64,000 nucleotides of DNA from a bacterium OM1 bin76 (GCA_002238785.1 MPNA01000006.1:88894-152893), one strand, 5' to 3'; shown: positions 51,655 to 64,000, counted from the first letter of the stretch. Notes: a model not told the origin generated them from the sequence alone. Made by a program: numbers and translations.

Positions 51655-52450
51655 AGTTCACTTTCGATGAATGGTTCGTGGTGGAGTTGGCTCGGACTAT
51701 TCGGGACGGTGAGGTCACCTTCCACGGCTTCGCCAGCCCGTGTGCGCAGGTCGCCATGCACTTGGCAAAGCGCACCCACGCCCCCAACATGATGCTCATC
51801 GAGGGCGCCATGTACGCCGTGAACCCCACGCCTGCATTCATCCCGCCCACGGGCAATGATGCGGTTCTGAAGCAGGGGGCGGTGTATTCGATGCGGTTCG
51901 AGGAATTCTTCGACGCAGCCGTGAGGGGCGATATCGACCGCATGTTCCTGTCCGGCATCCAGATCGACCGTTATGGAAACGCCAACCTCACCGCCGTGGG
52001 GGGAATGCCCCGGCCCAAGGTCAAGATAGGAGGAGGCGGCGGGGGATGCAACGTCTCCGCCACGGTGCGACACCTGAGCATATGGAGCACCAACCATCGG
52101 ACCGGGCGCTGTCTTGTCTCGGCATGCGACTTCATCACCGACGTTGGTCATAGGACACCTGCAGGAACCAGGGCTGAACTCGGGTACACGGGAGGCGGCC
52201 CCGACTGGATGGTCACCGAACTCGGGATATTCGATTTTCACGAGGGGCGCGCCCGGCTGCGGCGGATATTCCCCGACGTCGCCGTCGAAGAACTGGAGGC
52301 CGCGACCGCATTCGACCTGGAAGTGGCGGCCGACCTGACCGAGGTCGATCCGCCCGAGCGTTCCCAGATCGAGTGGGTGAGGAAGCTGGATCCGATCGGC
52401 ATCAGACGGAACGAGTTCCGGCCGCAGGAACTGCAGAGGACCTTCGGTCT

Positions 52451-52454
<4 letters not shown>
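51651..52454 (+). CDS. CoA-transferase subunit B (GctB-like)
   Basis: 267 aa from ATG 51651, overlapping subunit A (ATGA). The segment MMLIEGAMYAVN carries a Glu at the place of the catalytic carboxylate of glutaconate CoA-transferase B. IDRYGNANLTAVGG, KVKIGGGGGGCNVSATVRHL and VTELGIFDFHEGRARL complete the family pattern. The catalytic Glu should form a covalent CoA thioester. It overlaps the ligase gene by 4 nt (GTGA). Confidence 0.85.
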
Positions 52455-56094
<3,640 letters not shown>

Positions 56095-56105
56095 GGGACG
56101 GCGGC

Positions 56106-56972
56106 TTGCCCACCTGGTACGAGATGGGCGTCCCTGCCGAGGTCATCGAATCTCGCAGCGAGAGGGACCGCGACGTGGGCCTGACGATGGTCATCGACAG
56201 CGGTCTCGGTTTGGCGGCCACCAGGGAGGTCTTGGCCGTGGCCGGTCGGTGGATCGACCATTGGAAGCTGAGTTTCGGCACCTCGGCCCTCATGCCCGAG
56301 GAGACCCTGATGGAGAAGCTGGCCCTGATCAGGAGTGCAGGGCTGGTGGTGTTCCCTGGAGGGACCCTGTTCGAATCGGCCGTCCTCAACGGTCACGGCG
56401 AGGGCTATTTCGAGAAGGCCGTCCGGCTCGGATTCACCGCGGTGGAGATCTCGGAGGGAACCTTGGATCTACCGGCAAGCCGGAGGCTGTCATCCATCCA
56501 AGCCGCTACCGGCGCCGGCCTCATCGTGATCTCGGAAGTGGGCAAGAAGGATCCTTTGGGGCAACCCACGCCCCGGCAGTTGGCGGAACAAGCCCTGGTG
56601 GATCTTGACGGAGGAGCCCGTTGGGTGGTGGTGGAAGGCAGGGAATCGGGGCGGAGCGTGGGGGTGTTCAGCAACACCGGCGGCGTCAACATGGAGGCGG
56701 TGGAGACCATCGCCCTCCACGTCGGAGACGCCTTGGACCGGCTGGTATGGGAGGCCCCCATCAAGAGACAGCAGGTCACGTTCATCCAACGTTTCGGACC
56801 CAATGTCAGCCTTGGAAACATCGATCCCACCCGGGTGTTGGCGCTTGAGGCCCTCCGGGCCGGCCTCCGTTTCGAAACCCTGCAACCCTTGGTCAGGCAA
56901 CAGGAGGCGAATCCCGACGAATGGCGGGAGAAAACAGGCCTGCTATGGGAGGCCTCCTTCCCTACGCCCTGA
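56106..56972 (+). CDS. comA: Phosphosulfolactate synthase (ComA/XcbB type)
   Basis: 288 aa from TTG 56106, with AGGGGA about 9 nt upstream. GLTMVIDSGLGLAATREVLAVAG, IDHWKLSFGTSAL and GLVVFPGGTLFESAVLNG are ComA barrel segments (Lys and GTS near the PEP-binding site). AVEISEGTLDLP, VISEVGKKDP and WVVVEGRESGRSVGVF carry the conserved Glu and Lys residues. It adds sulfite to phosphoenolpyruvate to form phosphosulfolactate, the first step of coenzyme M synthesis. Apart from methanogens, ComA homologs mark bacteria that make CoM or sulfolactate. It is the last gene of the xecE operon, 11 nt after xecC. Confidence 0.9.
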   Translation: MPTWYEMGVPAEVIESRSERDRDVGLTMVIDSGLGLAATREVLAVAGRWIDHWKLSFGTSALMPEETLMEKLALIRSAGLVVFPGGTLFESAVLNGHGEGYFEKAVRLGFTAVEISEGTLDLPASRRLSSIQAATGAGLIVISEVGKKDPLGQPTPRQLAEQALVDLDGGARWVVVEGRESGRSVGVFSNTGGVNMEAVETIALHVGDALDRLVWEAPIKRQQVTFIQRFGPNVSLGNIDPTRVLALEALRAGLRFETLQPLVRQQEANPDEWREKTGLLWEASFPTP

Positions 56973-56976
56973 TGTT

Positions 56977-57894
56977 CTAGCCGGCCAGAGCCGCCAGGAA
57001 TTCCACAGTCTCCTCGGTTCCGTTCCCGGTATCGAAGGGAACCGCCCAGACGTCGGTGGCGCCGGCATCGAAAAAGGACTGCAGGCCCGATCGCACCGTG
57101 TTCTCGTCTCCGGTGATGGCGATGTCGGCGGGACCCTCCACTCCCGCTCGATCCATCATGCGCCGGTAGTTGGGCAGCATGCCGTACATGGCGAAAGTGG
57201 AGGCGGCGACCTCTCGGGCCCGACTCTGATCGGGGTCCAGGGCCACCGGTATGCCGGCCACTATTCGGGGTGACGATCGGCCGGAGACCCCGGCTCCCTC
57301 CGCAGCCTTCGGCGCCACCACGTCTTCGATGTATCGGGGACCGGCCATCCAGGTGTTCACTCCGTCCGCCAACTCTCCACCCAACCGGCACATAGCGGGG
57401 CCCACCGCCCCCACGATCAGGGGGACGGGACTGGTTCCCGGGAACTGGATGACGGCTTGCACCCGATAGTGCTCCCCTTGGAAGGAGCAGTGCCCATCGG
57501 TGAAAAGCGCTCCCAGGATGGTGAGGTACTCCCGCAAGTGGCCCAACTGGCTTGAGTAGTCCAGACCGTGCATGGCCTCGATGACCACTCTGTGGGAGAC
57601 TCCCACACCCAACACCAGCCGGCCCCCTGCCAATTCCTGCACTGTGGCGGCGGCCTGTGCAAGGGCCACCGGGTGCCGCGGGTAGGTGGGTATCACCCCT
57701 ACTCCCAACTCGACCCGCGACGTCACCACAGCCGCGGCGGCCAGCATGGTCAGGGCGTCCATGTGCCGGCTGAAGTGATTGCACCACGCCGCCCGGAACC
57801 CGGCATTCTCGGCGGCAACAGCATCCTGCACAACGTCGCTGGGAGCACGGGGCACCCCCAGGGCTTCGGTACCGATTGTTGTAACAATGCGCAT
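56977..57894 (-). CDS. LLM-class (F420-dependent type) oxidoreductase
   Basis: 305 aa from ATG 57894, with AAGAGGAGG 8 nt upstream. Bacterial luciferase-like barrel: AVAAENAGFRAAWCNHF, VELGVGVIPTYPRHPVALAQAA, ELAGGRLVLGVGVSHR, PVPLIVGAVGPAMCRLGGELADG and VAGIPVALDP. The PTYPRHP and LGVGVSH features are common in actinobacterial F420-dependent LLM enzymes. A flavin-dependent sulfonate monooxygenase is the other option. It converges with comA, 4 nt apart; no substrate can be named. The 206-nt gap upstream to selB contains only its ribosome-binding site and a GATAAT that may be a -10. Confidence 0.82.
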   Translation of the reverse strand: MRIVTTIGTEALGVPRAPSDVVQDAVAAENAGFRAAWCNHFSRHMDALTMLAAAAVVTSRVELGVGVIPTYPRHPVALAQAAATVQELAGGRLVLGVGVSHRVVIEAMHGLDYSSQLGHLREYLTILGALFTDGHCSFQGEHYRVQAVIQFPGTSPVPLIVGAVGPAMCRLGGELADGVNTWMAGPRYIEDVVAPKAAEGAGVSGRSSPRIVAGIPVALDPDQSRAREVAASTFAMYGMLPNYRRMMDRAGVEGPADIAITGDENTVRSGLQSFFDAGATDVWAVPFDTGNGTEETVEFLAALAG

Positions 57895-58100
57895 GCTGTG
57901 CCTCCTCTTGATCCGACCCTGTTCGCAGATTATCGTTCCAGCCGCAAATCGTACCGCCAGTCGGACCCATGGAGGGGGACCGGCGGGTGACCGATGGCAG
58001 GAGACTCATCGACCATCCACCAGAGGGGACCCCACCGACCCTTCACAAATGCGAGCGGTGATTCGTTAGGGGAGATCCCAGGGCTGGTCGTGGCGGCGGG

Positions 58101-59885
58101 CTATCGGGCGAGGTAACGAAGGTCGCCTCGGCGGCGGGTCTTTCCCTGGCTGTCTGTCCATTCCAGGAACGGGACGGCGTACTTTCGGGACAATCCGGCG
58201 GCCGCTCTGAAGTCGCTCACGGTGAACGGTTGCTCCAATTCGGCAGCTATACCCAACAGTTCCTCCACCTGTTCGGGCAAGTAGAAAATGGAAGGGCTCA
58301 CCCGGGTCAACTCGCCGATCCGCACCAAGGCATGGGTAAGGTCGTCCTCCAGGCCGAGTGTCGCCGGTGCGGGCGTCATAAGCCCTCCCTCCACCATTCT
58401 CCGACGAGCTTCTGTCCATAGAGGAGACCGGGTGGGGTCGGCATTCACTTCCGACTGCGGATCCCGAATCACCGTTCCTTCCAGCCGCAACCGGGGATGA
58501 TGGTTGGTCAACTCCACCAACATGGTCTGCTCCATCCCCAACTCAGAGGCCGCCCGAGCGGCGGGCATTCCCAGCTGAAAAGGGTGTTTCCGGTGGTGGC
58601 GGCCAACTGCGTCCTCCAACTGGCCGACCATCGACTCAGCCCACTCTTCGGAGACCGCCACGCCGCCGGCAGTCAACCCCGAGCGCGGAAGGCCTCCCCG
58701 CGTGTGGGCCGCCAACTCGGCAAGATCCGCCCGACCCCGGGCAGCCAGCAGACCATCCGCCTGGTCTCTGGGGGATGCGCCTGCCAGTCCGGACAGCCGG
58801 CGGGCAAGAGTTCTCCGCTTGGCGAAGGTGGGAGGAGGGCAGGGGTCTATCACCCGACCGCCGCCCAACACCATCCGTCGTCCTGTCTCCCGCAGTACAA
58901 ACCGATCCCCCATCGCCAATCGCAATGGCTCGGGCACCTGTAGATGGGCAACAATGGCGCCCGGTCCCCTCTCCAGGGGCGTGAACCGAACCGGCCAGGC
59001 GCCGCTGCCCACATGAAGGTGGTAAGCACCCTTGGCTGACAGTTCCGCCACATATCGGGCGGGTCGCACCAGCGCCACTATCGAGTCAGTGCTCTCCCAC
59101 TGTCCGGGGACTGCCAGCAGACTTCCCCTCTCCGGAGTGTGACGGCCCAGGCCAGCCAGGTTGACTGCGACTCTCCATCCTGGTCCCACTGTTTGAAGGG
59201 GCGTCCCGTGAGACTCCAGGCCCCTGATTCGAGCCCCTGCCGGACCGGGCCATATCTCCACCCGATCACCGACAGCCAACGTTCCATCCAGCAACGTTCC
59301 GGTCACCACCGTTCCCGCTCCCCTTATGCTGAAGGCGCGATCTATCCACAAGCGCGGCCTATCCAGATCCTCCGGTGTGTAGCCTCTCAGCACTGCCTCG
59401 AGGCTCTCGGCCACCCTGGGGACCCCCGACCCAAGAGGCGCCGCCACCCTGACGACCGGCCACTGGGCGCCAACCGTGCCCGACAATTGCTCCACGGTGT
59501 CCAACTCCACAAGATCAGCTAGTTCTTCGTCAACCACGTCCACTTTGGTCAGCGCAACCACCCCCCGGGAGACCTCCAGCAGGTCCAGCACGGCCAGGTG
59601 CTCCTCGGACTGCGGCATCCAACCTTCATTGGCCGCCACCAGGAACAAAGCGGCATCGACGGCCTCGATTCCGGCCAGCATGTTCTTTATGAAACGCTCG
59701 TGGCCGGGCACATCAACGAAGGAGACGTTCTGCCCTCCGGGAAGCCGCATCCAGGCAAAACCCAAGTCGATAGTGAGGCCTCGCCGCCGCTCTTCCTCCC
59801 AACGGTCCGGATCGATTCCGGTCAGCGCGGCAACCAGGGTGGACTTGCCGTGGTCAACATGACCTGCGGTTCCAATTACCGGCAT
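58101..59885 (-). CDS. selB: Selenocysteine-specific elongation factor SelB
   Basis: 594 aa. GTPase motifs are GTAGHVDHGKST (G1), RRRGLTIDLGFAW (switch I), DVPGHERFI (G3) and TKVD (G4). The DLGFAW switch and the later VTGTLLDGTLAVGD are SelB-type rather than EF-Tu. The C-terminal 200 residues (ARAASELGMEQTMLVELT, LTRVSPSIFYLPEQVEELL, YAVPFLEWTDSQGKTRR) form winged helices that should bind the SECIS RNA hairpin. It overlaps selA by 10 nt. It delivers Sec-tRNA to in-frame UGA codons, so the genome must encode selenoproteins elsewhere. Confidence 0.93.
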   Translation of the reverse strand: MPVIGTAGHVDHGKSTLVAALTGIDPDRWEEERRRGLTIDLGFAWMRLPGGQNVSFVDVPGHERFIKNMLAGIEAVDAALFLVAANEGWMPQSEEHLAVLDLLEVSRGVVALTKVDVVDEELADLVELDTVEQLSGTVGAQWPVVRVAAPLGSGVPRVAESLEAVLRGYTPEDLDRPRLWIDRAFSIRGAGTVVTGTLLDGTLAVGDRVEIWPGPAGARIRGLESHGTPLQTVGPGWRVAVNLAGLGRHTPERGSLLAVPGQWESTDSIVALVRPARYVAELSAKGAYHLHVGSGAWPVRFTPLERGPGAIVAHLQVPEPLRLAMGDRFVLRETGRRMVLGGGRVIDPCPPPTFAKRRTLARRLSGLAGASPRDQADGLLAARGRADLAELAAHTRGGLPRSGLTAGGVAVSEEWAESMVGQLEDAVGRHHRKHPFQLGMPAARAASELGMEQTMLVELTNHHPRLRLEGTVIRDPQSEVNADPTRSPLWTEARRRMVEGGLMTPAPATLGLEDDLTHALVRIGELTRVSPSIFYLPEQVEELLGIAAELEQPFTVSDFRAAAGLSRKYAVPFLEWTDSQGKTRRRGDLRYLAR

Positions 59886-61204
59886 GCCGCCCGAAGCGCC
59901 ATGGCCAGTGCCTGGTCGTCTGGGGGGGCGACGGTCCGCAAGTCGACTCTCAACCGTCCGCGCTCTCGCCGGGCGACAACCGGCGGGTTCGCCTGCAATA
60001 GCCGTTGGTAGACCTCATCCACCCGCCCGCCGATAGCCATCACAGGACCAGGGATGACCGCGCCGGGAACGCTGCCCGCTCCGGGGGTAGCGGCGCCCTC
60101 CTCGATAGCAGCCTCTATCCCCGCCGTTTCAACCACCCGACGGATCCTCTCCTCCAAGATCCCCTGATCTAATCCGGCCATTCTCCAGAAAGGCAACTCT
60201 GCTGCCCGACCGTCGGCGTAGGCCTCGGTCGTGGCGACCAACGCGGCCGCGGTCGGACCGTCGATCCGGACCGCTCGGGCTGCGGGATGACGGCGTAACC
60301 GAGACACCCATTCAGCCCGGCCGACGATGATGCCCGCCTGGGGCCCGCCAAAAAGCTTGTCTCCCGAGAACAGCACCAAGTCTGCTCCTGCTTGGACGCT
60401 TTGGACCACCCCCGGCTCATCGGTCAGCCAGGAAGGCGGCGGTCCCGACCACCACGGAACCCGCTCATCGATCAAGCCGCTTCCCGCATCGAAGACCAGC
60501 GGAATGCCTGTGGATGAGGCAAGGGACGAAAGCTCAGGAAGAGTCGCTTCCTCTGAAAAGCCCACGATCCGGTAGTTGGAAGGATGGACCTTTAGCAGCA
60601 GAGCCGTCTCGGACGTCAAGGCGCGTCGGTAGTCAGCGGTTCGGGTGCGATTAGTGGTCCCCACCTCCACCAACCGGGCGCCTGACGCCGCCATCAATTC
60701 CGGCAACCGGTAGGACCCCCCTATCTCTATTAGCTCGGACCGCGATACGGGGACTTGTCTTCCTCCGGCCAGTGCCATCAGGGTGAGCAATAGGGCGCCT
60801 GCGTTGTTGTTCACCACCAAGGCCGCCTCGGCCCCGGTCACCAGTGCCAGCAATCGATGCAGATACCCGGCCCTGCCTCCCCGGTTCCCGCCGGCCAGGT
60901 CCAATTCCGTATTGGAGTAGCCGGCAGCCACCTTTGCACCGGCACGGACCGACCTGCCATCCCAGGGGGCTCGCCCCAGATTGGTGTGGAGCAAGACCCC
61001 CGTGGCGTTGATCACCCGAACCGCACGGTGTCGGCTCAACTCGGCCAAGGCTCGCGCGGCGCTCTTGGTCACATCACCCCCACTCCGCTCCCTGGCTTCG
61101 GCGATCACCTCCCTGACCACCTGGATCACCAAACTGCGGGGCAGGGATCCGTCATACAGCGAATTGGCCAACCGATCCACGGACGGGTATCTACGCTGCT
61201 CCAT
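59876..61204 (-). CDS. selA: L-seryl-tRNA(Sec) selenium transferase SelA
   Basis: 442 aa from ATG 61204; the longer frame lacks family similarity. RVINATGVLLHTNLGRAP is the SelA N-terminal hallmark, ALVVNNNAGALLLTLMAL and EVGTTNRTRTADYR lie in the middle, and the PLP lysine is in LVLFSGDKLFGGPQAG. Length is normal (about 450). It converts Ser-tRNA(Sec) to Sec-tRNA(Sec) with selenophosphate. selA and selB are coupled by the 10-nt overlap. Neither selD (selenophosphate synthetase) nor selC (tRNA-Sec) is in the window. Confidence 0.93.
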   Translation of the reverse strand: MEQRRYPSVDRLANSLYDGSLPRSLVIQVVREVIAEARERSGGDVTKSAARALAELSRHRAVRVINATGVLLHTNLGRAPWDGRSVRAGAKVAAGYSNTELDLAGGNRGGRAGYLHRLLALVTGAEAALVVNNNAGALLLTLMALAGGRQVPVSRSELIEIGGSYRLPELMAASGARLVEVGTTNRTRTADYRRALTSETALLLKVHPSNYRIVGFSEEATLPELSSLASSTGIPLVFDAGSGLIDERVPWWSGPPPSWLTDEPGVVQSVQAGADLVLFSGDKLFGGPQAGIIVGRAEWVSRLRRHPAARAVRIDGPTAAALVATTEAYADGRAAELPFWRMAGLDQGILEERIRRVVETAGIEAAIEEGAATPGAGSVPGAVIPGPVMAIGGRVDEVYQRLLQANPPVVARRERGRLRVDLRTVAPPDDQALAMALRAACR

Positions 61205-61391
61205 TGAGGTGAGGCTACCGAACCCTCCGCGCCGGCCCGAAGCGCAATAACCCCATCGACGCCCCCTCCCCATCGAGCGTGCGGTTACCTGTTGGAGCCG
61301 CACGACCCTCCCGAACTGACATGCCACAACTATCCGTCAGGCCTACCCAAGCCGATCAGTTTGGACCGGAACGGGGGTTATCGTTAGCCGG

Positions 61392-61790
61392 GTGAGGCGC
61401 TTGCTGGTGTTCGTGGGGGTTCCCCTGCTGGAACTGTATGTTCTCTCTGTGGTGGAGAATCGGATAGGGCTGGCGAACACCCTGGGTCTGGTGGTGGCCA
61501 CCGGCCTGCTGGGGGCCTTGGTGATGAAGAGGCAGGGAGCGGAAGTGTGGAGATCGGCTCAGATAAGACTGGCGAAGGGTGAACTCCCCGCCGAAGAGAT
61601 CATTGGAGGGATTATGGTGCTGGTGGGTGGCGCCCTGATGATTACCCCCGGAATCATCACCGACGCGGTGGGCCTGCTGCTGATGATTCCTGCAGTTAGG
61701 AGTCTGATCATTCCTGTCTGGTCCAAGAGGCGATTCTTTGTGACCTTGAAGGGCCATGACAACGGGGTCTATGACATCGATCCTTCCTAG
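61392..61790 (+). CDS. FxsA-family membrane protein
   Basis: 132 aa from GTG 61392. Three membrane segments: LLVFVGVPLLELYVLSVV, TLGLVVATGLLGALVM and IIGGIMVLVGGALMITPGII-TDAVGLLLMIP, with the loop KRQGAEVWRSAQIRLAKGELP. This is the FxsA pattern (small cytoplasmic-membrane protein whose E. coli member affects F-exclusion of T7). Normal length. It overlaps the Nudix gene. Confidence 0.85.
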   Translation: MRRLLVFVGVPLLELYVLSVVENRIGLANTLGLVVATGLLGALVMKRQGAEVWRSAQIRLAKGELPAEEIIGGIMVLVGGALMITPGIITDAVGLLLMIPAVRSLIIPVWSKRRFFVTLKGHDNGVYDIDPS

Positions 61791-62511
61791 CTACCCGGTT
61801 CTCAAACCCGTGCGGCCCCTGCCCAGTACCACCGTGTTGTTGCTGCGAGACCGTGCCCAAGGCATGGAAGTGCTGATGGTCCGCAGGTCTCGCTCCGCGG
61901 TGTTCGGAGGCATGTTCGTGTTTCCCGGTGGCATGGTGGATCCCGTGGATCTCGGCCCCCTCGCCAGGGAAGCCACGCGAGGTGAGCACACCGAGGACAT
62001 CGGATGGGAGGCCGCAGGCCTGCGGGAAACTGCTGAGGAGGTCGGCATCTACCTGACCGACCGGTCCGTAGAGTCGCGGGGACGCCCCTTGGCCGGGGAA
62101 GACGTCTATCGATGGGTGCTCGACCGGGGGGCCCGCTTTGACGCCAGACGCCTTAGGTACCTGTCCAATTGGATTACCCCTCGCCTCTCGCCTCAGCGTT
62201 TCGATGCCCGCTTCTACGTGGCCAGGGTGGAAGGGGACGAGACGGTTCTTCTGTCCGACCGCGAATTGACAGAGTCGGTATGGGTCCGGCCCGCCCGGGC
62301 TTTGGAGCATGTACGCACCGGGAAATGGGACATGATCCTTCCCACAGAGAAGAACCTCGAACGGCTGACAGGGTTCGCAGATTCCCTGGAGGCCTGGGAC
62401 TCCATTGATGAAGAGAGGGAGGTGAGACCGGTCCTTCCGAGGATGGTCATCCGAGATCAGGGACTCGACGCGCTCCTTCCCGGCGAACCCGGATACGAGG
62501 AGGCCGAGTGA
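61756..62511 (+). CDS. Nudix hydrolase (NUDT19/coenzyme A pyrophosphatase-like)
   Basis: 251 aa from ATG 61756 (or ATG 61771), overlapping the fxsA end. The Nudix box is split by an insertion: GGMFVFPGGMVDPVD, then AAGLRETAEEVGIYL (REtaEEvG core with Glu metal ligands). LSNWITPRLSPQRFDARFYVA after the box is typical of NUDT7/8/19-like members acting on CoA or acyl-CoA derivatives. The exact substrate is not certain. GTGA overlap with the downstream metallo-hydrolase suggests joint work in CoA-thioester or nucleotide turnover. Confidence 0.85.
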   Translation: MTTGSMTSILPSYPVLKPVRPLPSTTVLLLRDRAQGMEVLMVRRSRSAVFGGMFVFPGGMVDPVDLGPLAREATRGEHTEDIGWEAAGLRETAEEVGIYLTDRSVESRGRPLAGEDVYRWVLDRGARFDARRLRYLSNWITPRLSPQRFDARFYVARVEGDETVLLSDRELTESVWVRPARALEHVRTGKWDMILPTEKNLERLTGFADSLEAWDSIDEEREVRPVLPRMVIRDQGLDALLPGEPGYEEAE

Positions 62512-63290
62512 GGGTCCGGCGGATACTGGCTCCCAATCCCAGTTTGTTCACCGGACCGGGTACCAACACCTATCTCATAGAAGATGCCGGAGAGGCACTG
62601 ATCTTGGACCCGGGACCGATTGAAGACTCCCATCAACGGGCCATCCTGGTAGCCGCCCGCGGTCTTGCGGTTCGTGCAGTGCTCGTCACCCACACCCATC
62701 CGGACCATGCCCCCCTGGCCAACCCTCTGGCGCGCCTCCTAGAGGTCCCCGCCTTGGGTTACGAGCCGGGACCACAGTTCCATCCCGACCATCGCCTTGG
62801 GGAAGGAGACGTCATCGAAGTAGGGGAGACACATCTGGAAGCGATCTATACACCGGGTCACTCCGACGACCATCTTTGCTTTCGTAGCGGAGACGTGCTC
62901 TTCACAGGGGACCACATCAAAGGAGGTTCCTCCGTTCTAATCACCGACGCCGGGCCATACATGAACTCTCTGCACAGGGTGGCCCGGTTGAGACTTACCC
63001 GCCTTTACCCAGGCCACGGGGAGGAGATAGACCGTCCCGCACAGGCCATCTCCTGGTACATTGCCCACCGTCAAGAGAGGGAGAAGGAGATACTGGCAGC
63101 GGTGACTACCGGATGCCGGACCGTCGGGGAAGTGGTGGACCATGTTTACAAGGAAGTTGACCCGGCCCTTCATGACTTGGCCGCTTACTCCGTGGCGGCC
63201 CACTTGAAAAAGCTTGCCGCGGAAAGCACGGTCCGGTTCGATGGTGAGGCCGGATGGAACGCGGCGGTGGGTTTGACCCCAGGATCATGA
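62508..63290 (+). CDS. MBL-fold metallo-hydrolase (LACTB2/glyoxalase II-like)
   Basis: 260 aa from GTG 62508. Zinc motif THTHPDHAPLA, then YTPGHSDDHLCF, LFTGDHIKGG (bridging Asp) and LYPGHGEEI (last His). N-terminal LFTGPGTNTYLI is the LACTB2-type strand. A C-terminal winged-helix-like part (TVGEVVDHVYKEVDP, LHDLAAYSVAAHLKKLA) is standard for this group, which cleaves thioesters or RNA. It overlaps the next gene by 4 nt. Confidence 0.9.
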   Translation: MRVRRILAPNPSLFTGPGTNTYLIEDAGEALILDPGPIEDSHQRAILVAARGLAVRAVLVTHTHPDHAPLANPLARLLEVPALGYEPGPQFHPDHRLGEGDVIEVGETHLEAIYTPGHSDDHLCFRSGDVLFTGDHIKGGSSVLITDAGPYMNSLHRVARLRLTRLYPGHGEEIDRPAQAISWYIAHRQEREKEILAAVTTGCRTVGEVVDHVYKEVDPALHDLAAYSVAAHLKKLAAESTVRFDGEAGWNAAVGLTPGS

Positions 63291-64000
63291 AGCCCCGCAG
63301 ACAGCGGCCTCACGTTTTGATCGGAATCCTGGGTGTCATGGTTCTAGCCCTGTTCCAGGTCCCGCTTGCCGGCGCCCAACCAGACGAGGCGGAAGCCGCC
63401 CGGCAACGAGTGGCGGAGTTGGATGTCCAGCAACAACAACTGGCTCTGTTGATCGAGGAGACCTGGGTTGCGCAGGTGGTGGCGGAAGAGGAGTTGGATC
63501 GCATCGCCGAAGAACTGCGCAACGCCGAGTCGGACCTGTGGCTGGCCAAGTCGGCTTTGGAGGACCTCGCAGTAACTCTCTACATGGACGTGACAACAGG
63601 TAAGAATGTCAGCTTGTGGCTGTCCGACGGACCTGAAGGCTTTGAAGCGGGAGTGGGATATCTGGAAGTTCTGGGCATCGAAGAGGAGGCCGTTTGGAGT
63701 CGCTACCGGACAGTGACGGACGGTCTGGGCCGCCAGGAAGACCAGTACAAGTCTCAACTCAGCCGGCTAGACCAGATCAGGGCTGAACAGGAAGCTCTCT
63801 TCTCGCAGTTGCTGGAGGCACTGGAAGCGGCTCAGCAGGAGTTGGTGCTCTTGGAATCCCTGGGCACCGATTCGGATGAACCCTCCACCACCACCGCACC
63901 AACGACCACCACCACCGCACCGACAACCACCACCACCGCACCAACGACCACCACCACCGCACCAACGACCACCACCACCGCACCAACGACCACCACCACC
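63287..64000 (+). CDS. Secreted coiled-coil protein with Thr/Pro repeat (C-terminus outside window)
   Basis: ATG 63287 overlaps the MBL stop (ATGA); 238 codons are visible and the frame is open at the edge. Signal peptide: KPRRQRPH basic start, VLIGILGVMVLALFQVPLAGA with an AGAQ cleavage site. Two heptad-rich coiled coils follow (about residues 30-90 and 140-198), separated by TLYMDVTTGKNVSLWL. A (Thr)5-Ala-Pro repeat begins near residue 200. EnvC/CwlO-type peptidoglycan hydrolase regulators often have this layout, with an NlpC/P60 or M23 domain after the linker. The catalytic part is not visible, so the class is inferred. Confidence 0.75.
   Translation, partial: MKPRRQRPHVLIGILGVMVLALFQVPLAGAQPDEAEAARQRVAELDVQQQQLALLIEETWVAQVVAEEELDRIAEELRNAESDLWLAKSALEDLAVTLYMDVTTGKNVSLWLSDGPEGFEAGVGYLEVLGIEEEAVWSRYRTVTDGLGRQEDQYKSQLSRLDQIRAEQEALFSQLLEALEAAQQELVLLESLGTDSDEPSTTTAPTTTTTAPTTTTTAPTTTTTAPTTTTTAPTTTTT
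63887..64000 (+). repeat. 21-bp tandem repeat coding TTTTTAP
   Basis: Unit ACGACCACCACCACCGCACC plus A, at least five copies, with one variant (CCGACA in place of CCAACG). It continues past the window end. It encodes a Thr/Pro-rich linker typical of wall-spanning actinobacterial proteins and is in frame throughout. Confidence 0.9.

Noticed and set aside
61205..61391. tRNA-Sec upstream of selA
   Set aside because: There is a short hairpin (GTGCGG...CCGCAC) but no TCA anticodon loop or long acceptor/variable arms.
63887..64000. CRISPR-like repeat array at the right edge
   Set aside because: Units are contiguous 21-bp in-frame coding repeats without spacers.

Overview
This 64 kb window is GC-rich, densely packed bacterial DNA. 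It reads as an actinomycetote, most likely an uncultured Acidimicrobiia-like lineage. The grounds are a WhiB-type Fe-S regulator, an F420/LLM-type oxidoreductase, heavy use of GTG and TTG starts, 4-nt ATGA/GTGA stop-start overlaps, and MurJ, PHP and PPIase neighbours typical of high-GC Gram-positives. The lineage call is inference; no rRNA is present. One tRNA (Pro, anticodon CGG) lies at 38.6 kb. No CRISPR array, rRNA operon or insertion sequence was seen.

Left part (0-16 kb) is mainly housekeeping. It holds a secreted SLH/beta-propeller protein that runs off the left edge, a HAD phosphatase followed by a crotonase remnant, class II fructose-1,6-bisphosphatase with a thiolase, methylmalonyl-CoA epimerase with a possible carboxylase epsilon subunit, a GPP34-family protein, murJ-PHP-PPIase, lysC-asd, and a SLC13/RCK transporter.

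From 14.3 to 24.0 kb there are four closely related alpha/beta-hydrolase paralogs. They are split two and two by a three-gene block: TerB-domain protein, DUF2791/BrxD-like ATPase and Lhr-like helicase. This matches the architecture of the Shango anti-phage system. A VapBC-type toxin-antitoxin pair follows.

From 24.7 to 38.4 kb there is a DMT permease, a NitT/TauT-type ABC importer whose lipoprotein carries an unusual alanine-rich stalk, a xanthine-dehydrogenase-type molybdoenzyme with a fused FAD/2Fe-2S subunit, two tandem nucleobase-deaminase-like proteins, and two fold-type-II PLP enzymes (one threonine-synthase-like). From 38.6 to 42.9 kb are tRNA-Pro, a CNNM/CorC protein with a receiver protein, an NfeD-like membrane protein, whiB and small genes.

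The most interesting region is 42.9-57.0 kb. It encodes what looks like the full coenzyme M-dependent epoxide carboxylation pathway known from Xanthobacter: epoxyalkane:CoM transferase (xecA), R- and S-hydroxypropyl-CoM dehydrogenases (xecD, xecE) and 2-ketopropyl-CoM oxidoreductase/carboxylase (xecC). The CoM- and substrate-binding residues remembered for xecC and xecD are in place. Next to it is a translationally coupled CoM-biosynthesis operon: two aspartase/fumarase-superfamily enzymes, a D-cysteine-desulfhydrase-like PLP enzyme, an unrecognised 303-aa protein and a 62-aa zinc-ribbon protein ending Cys-Cys-Gly. Phosphosulfolactate synthase (comA) lies beyond. A CoA-transferase pair and an ADP-forming acyl-CoA synthetase are embedded in the xec operon and would activate the acetoacetate-type product. 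No alkene monooxygenase is in the window.

The right end (57-64 kb) has an LLM oxidoreductase, selA-selB of the selenocysteine system, and an fxsA-nudix-MBL-coiled-coil gene run that leaves the window inside a Thr/Pro repeat.
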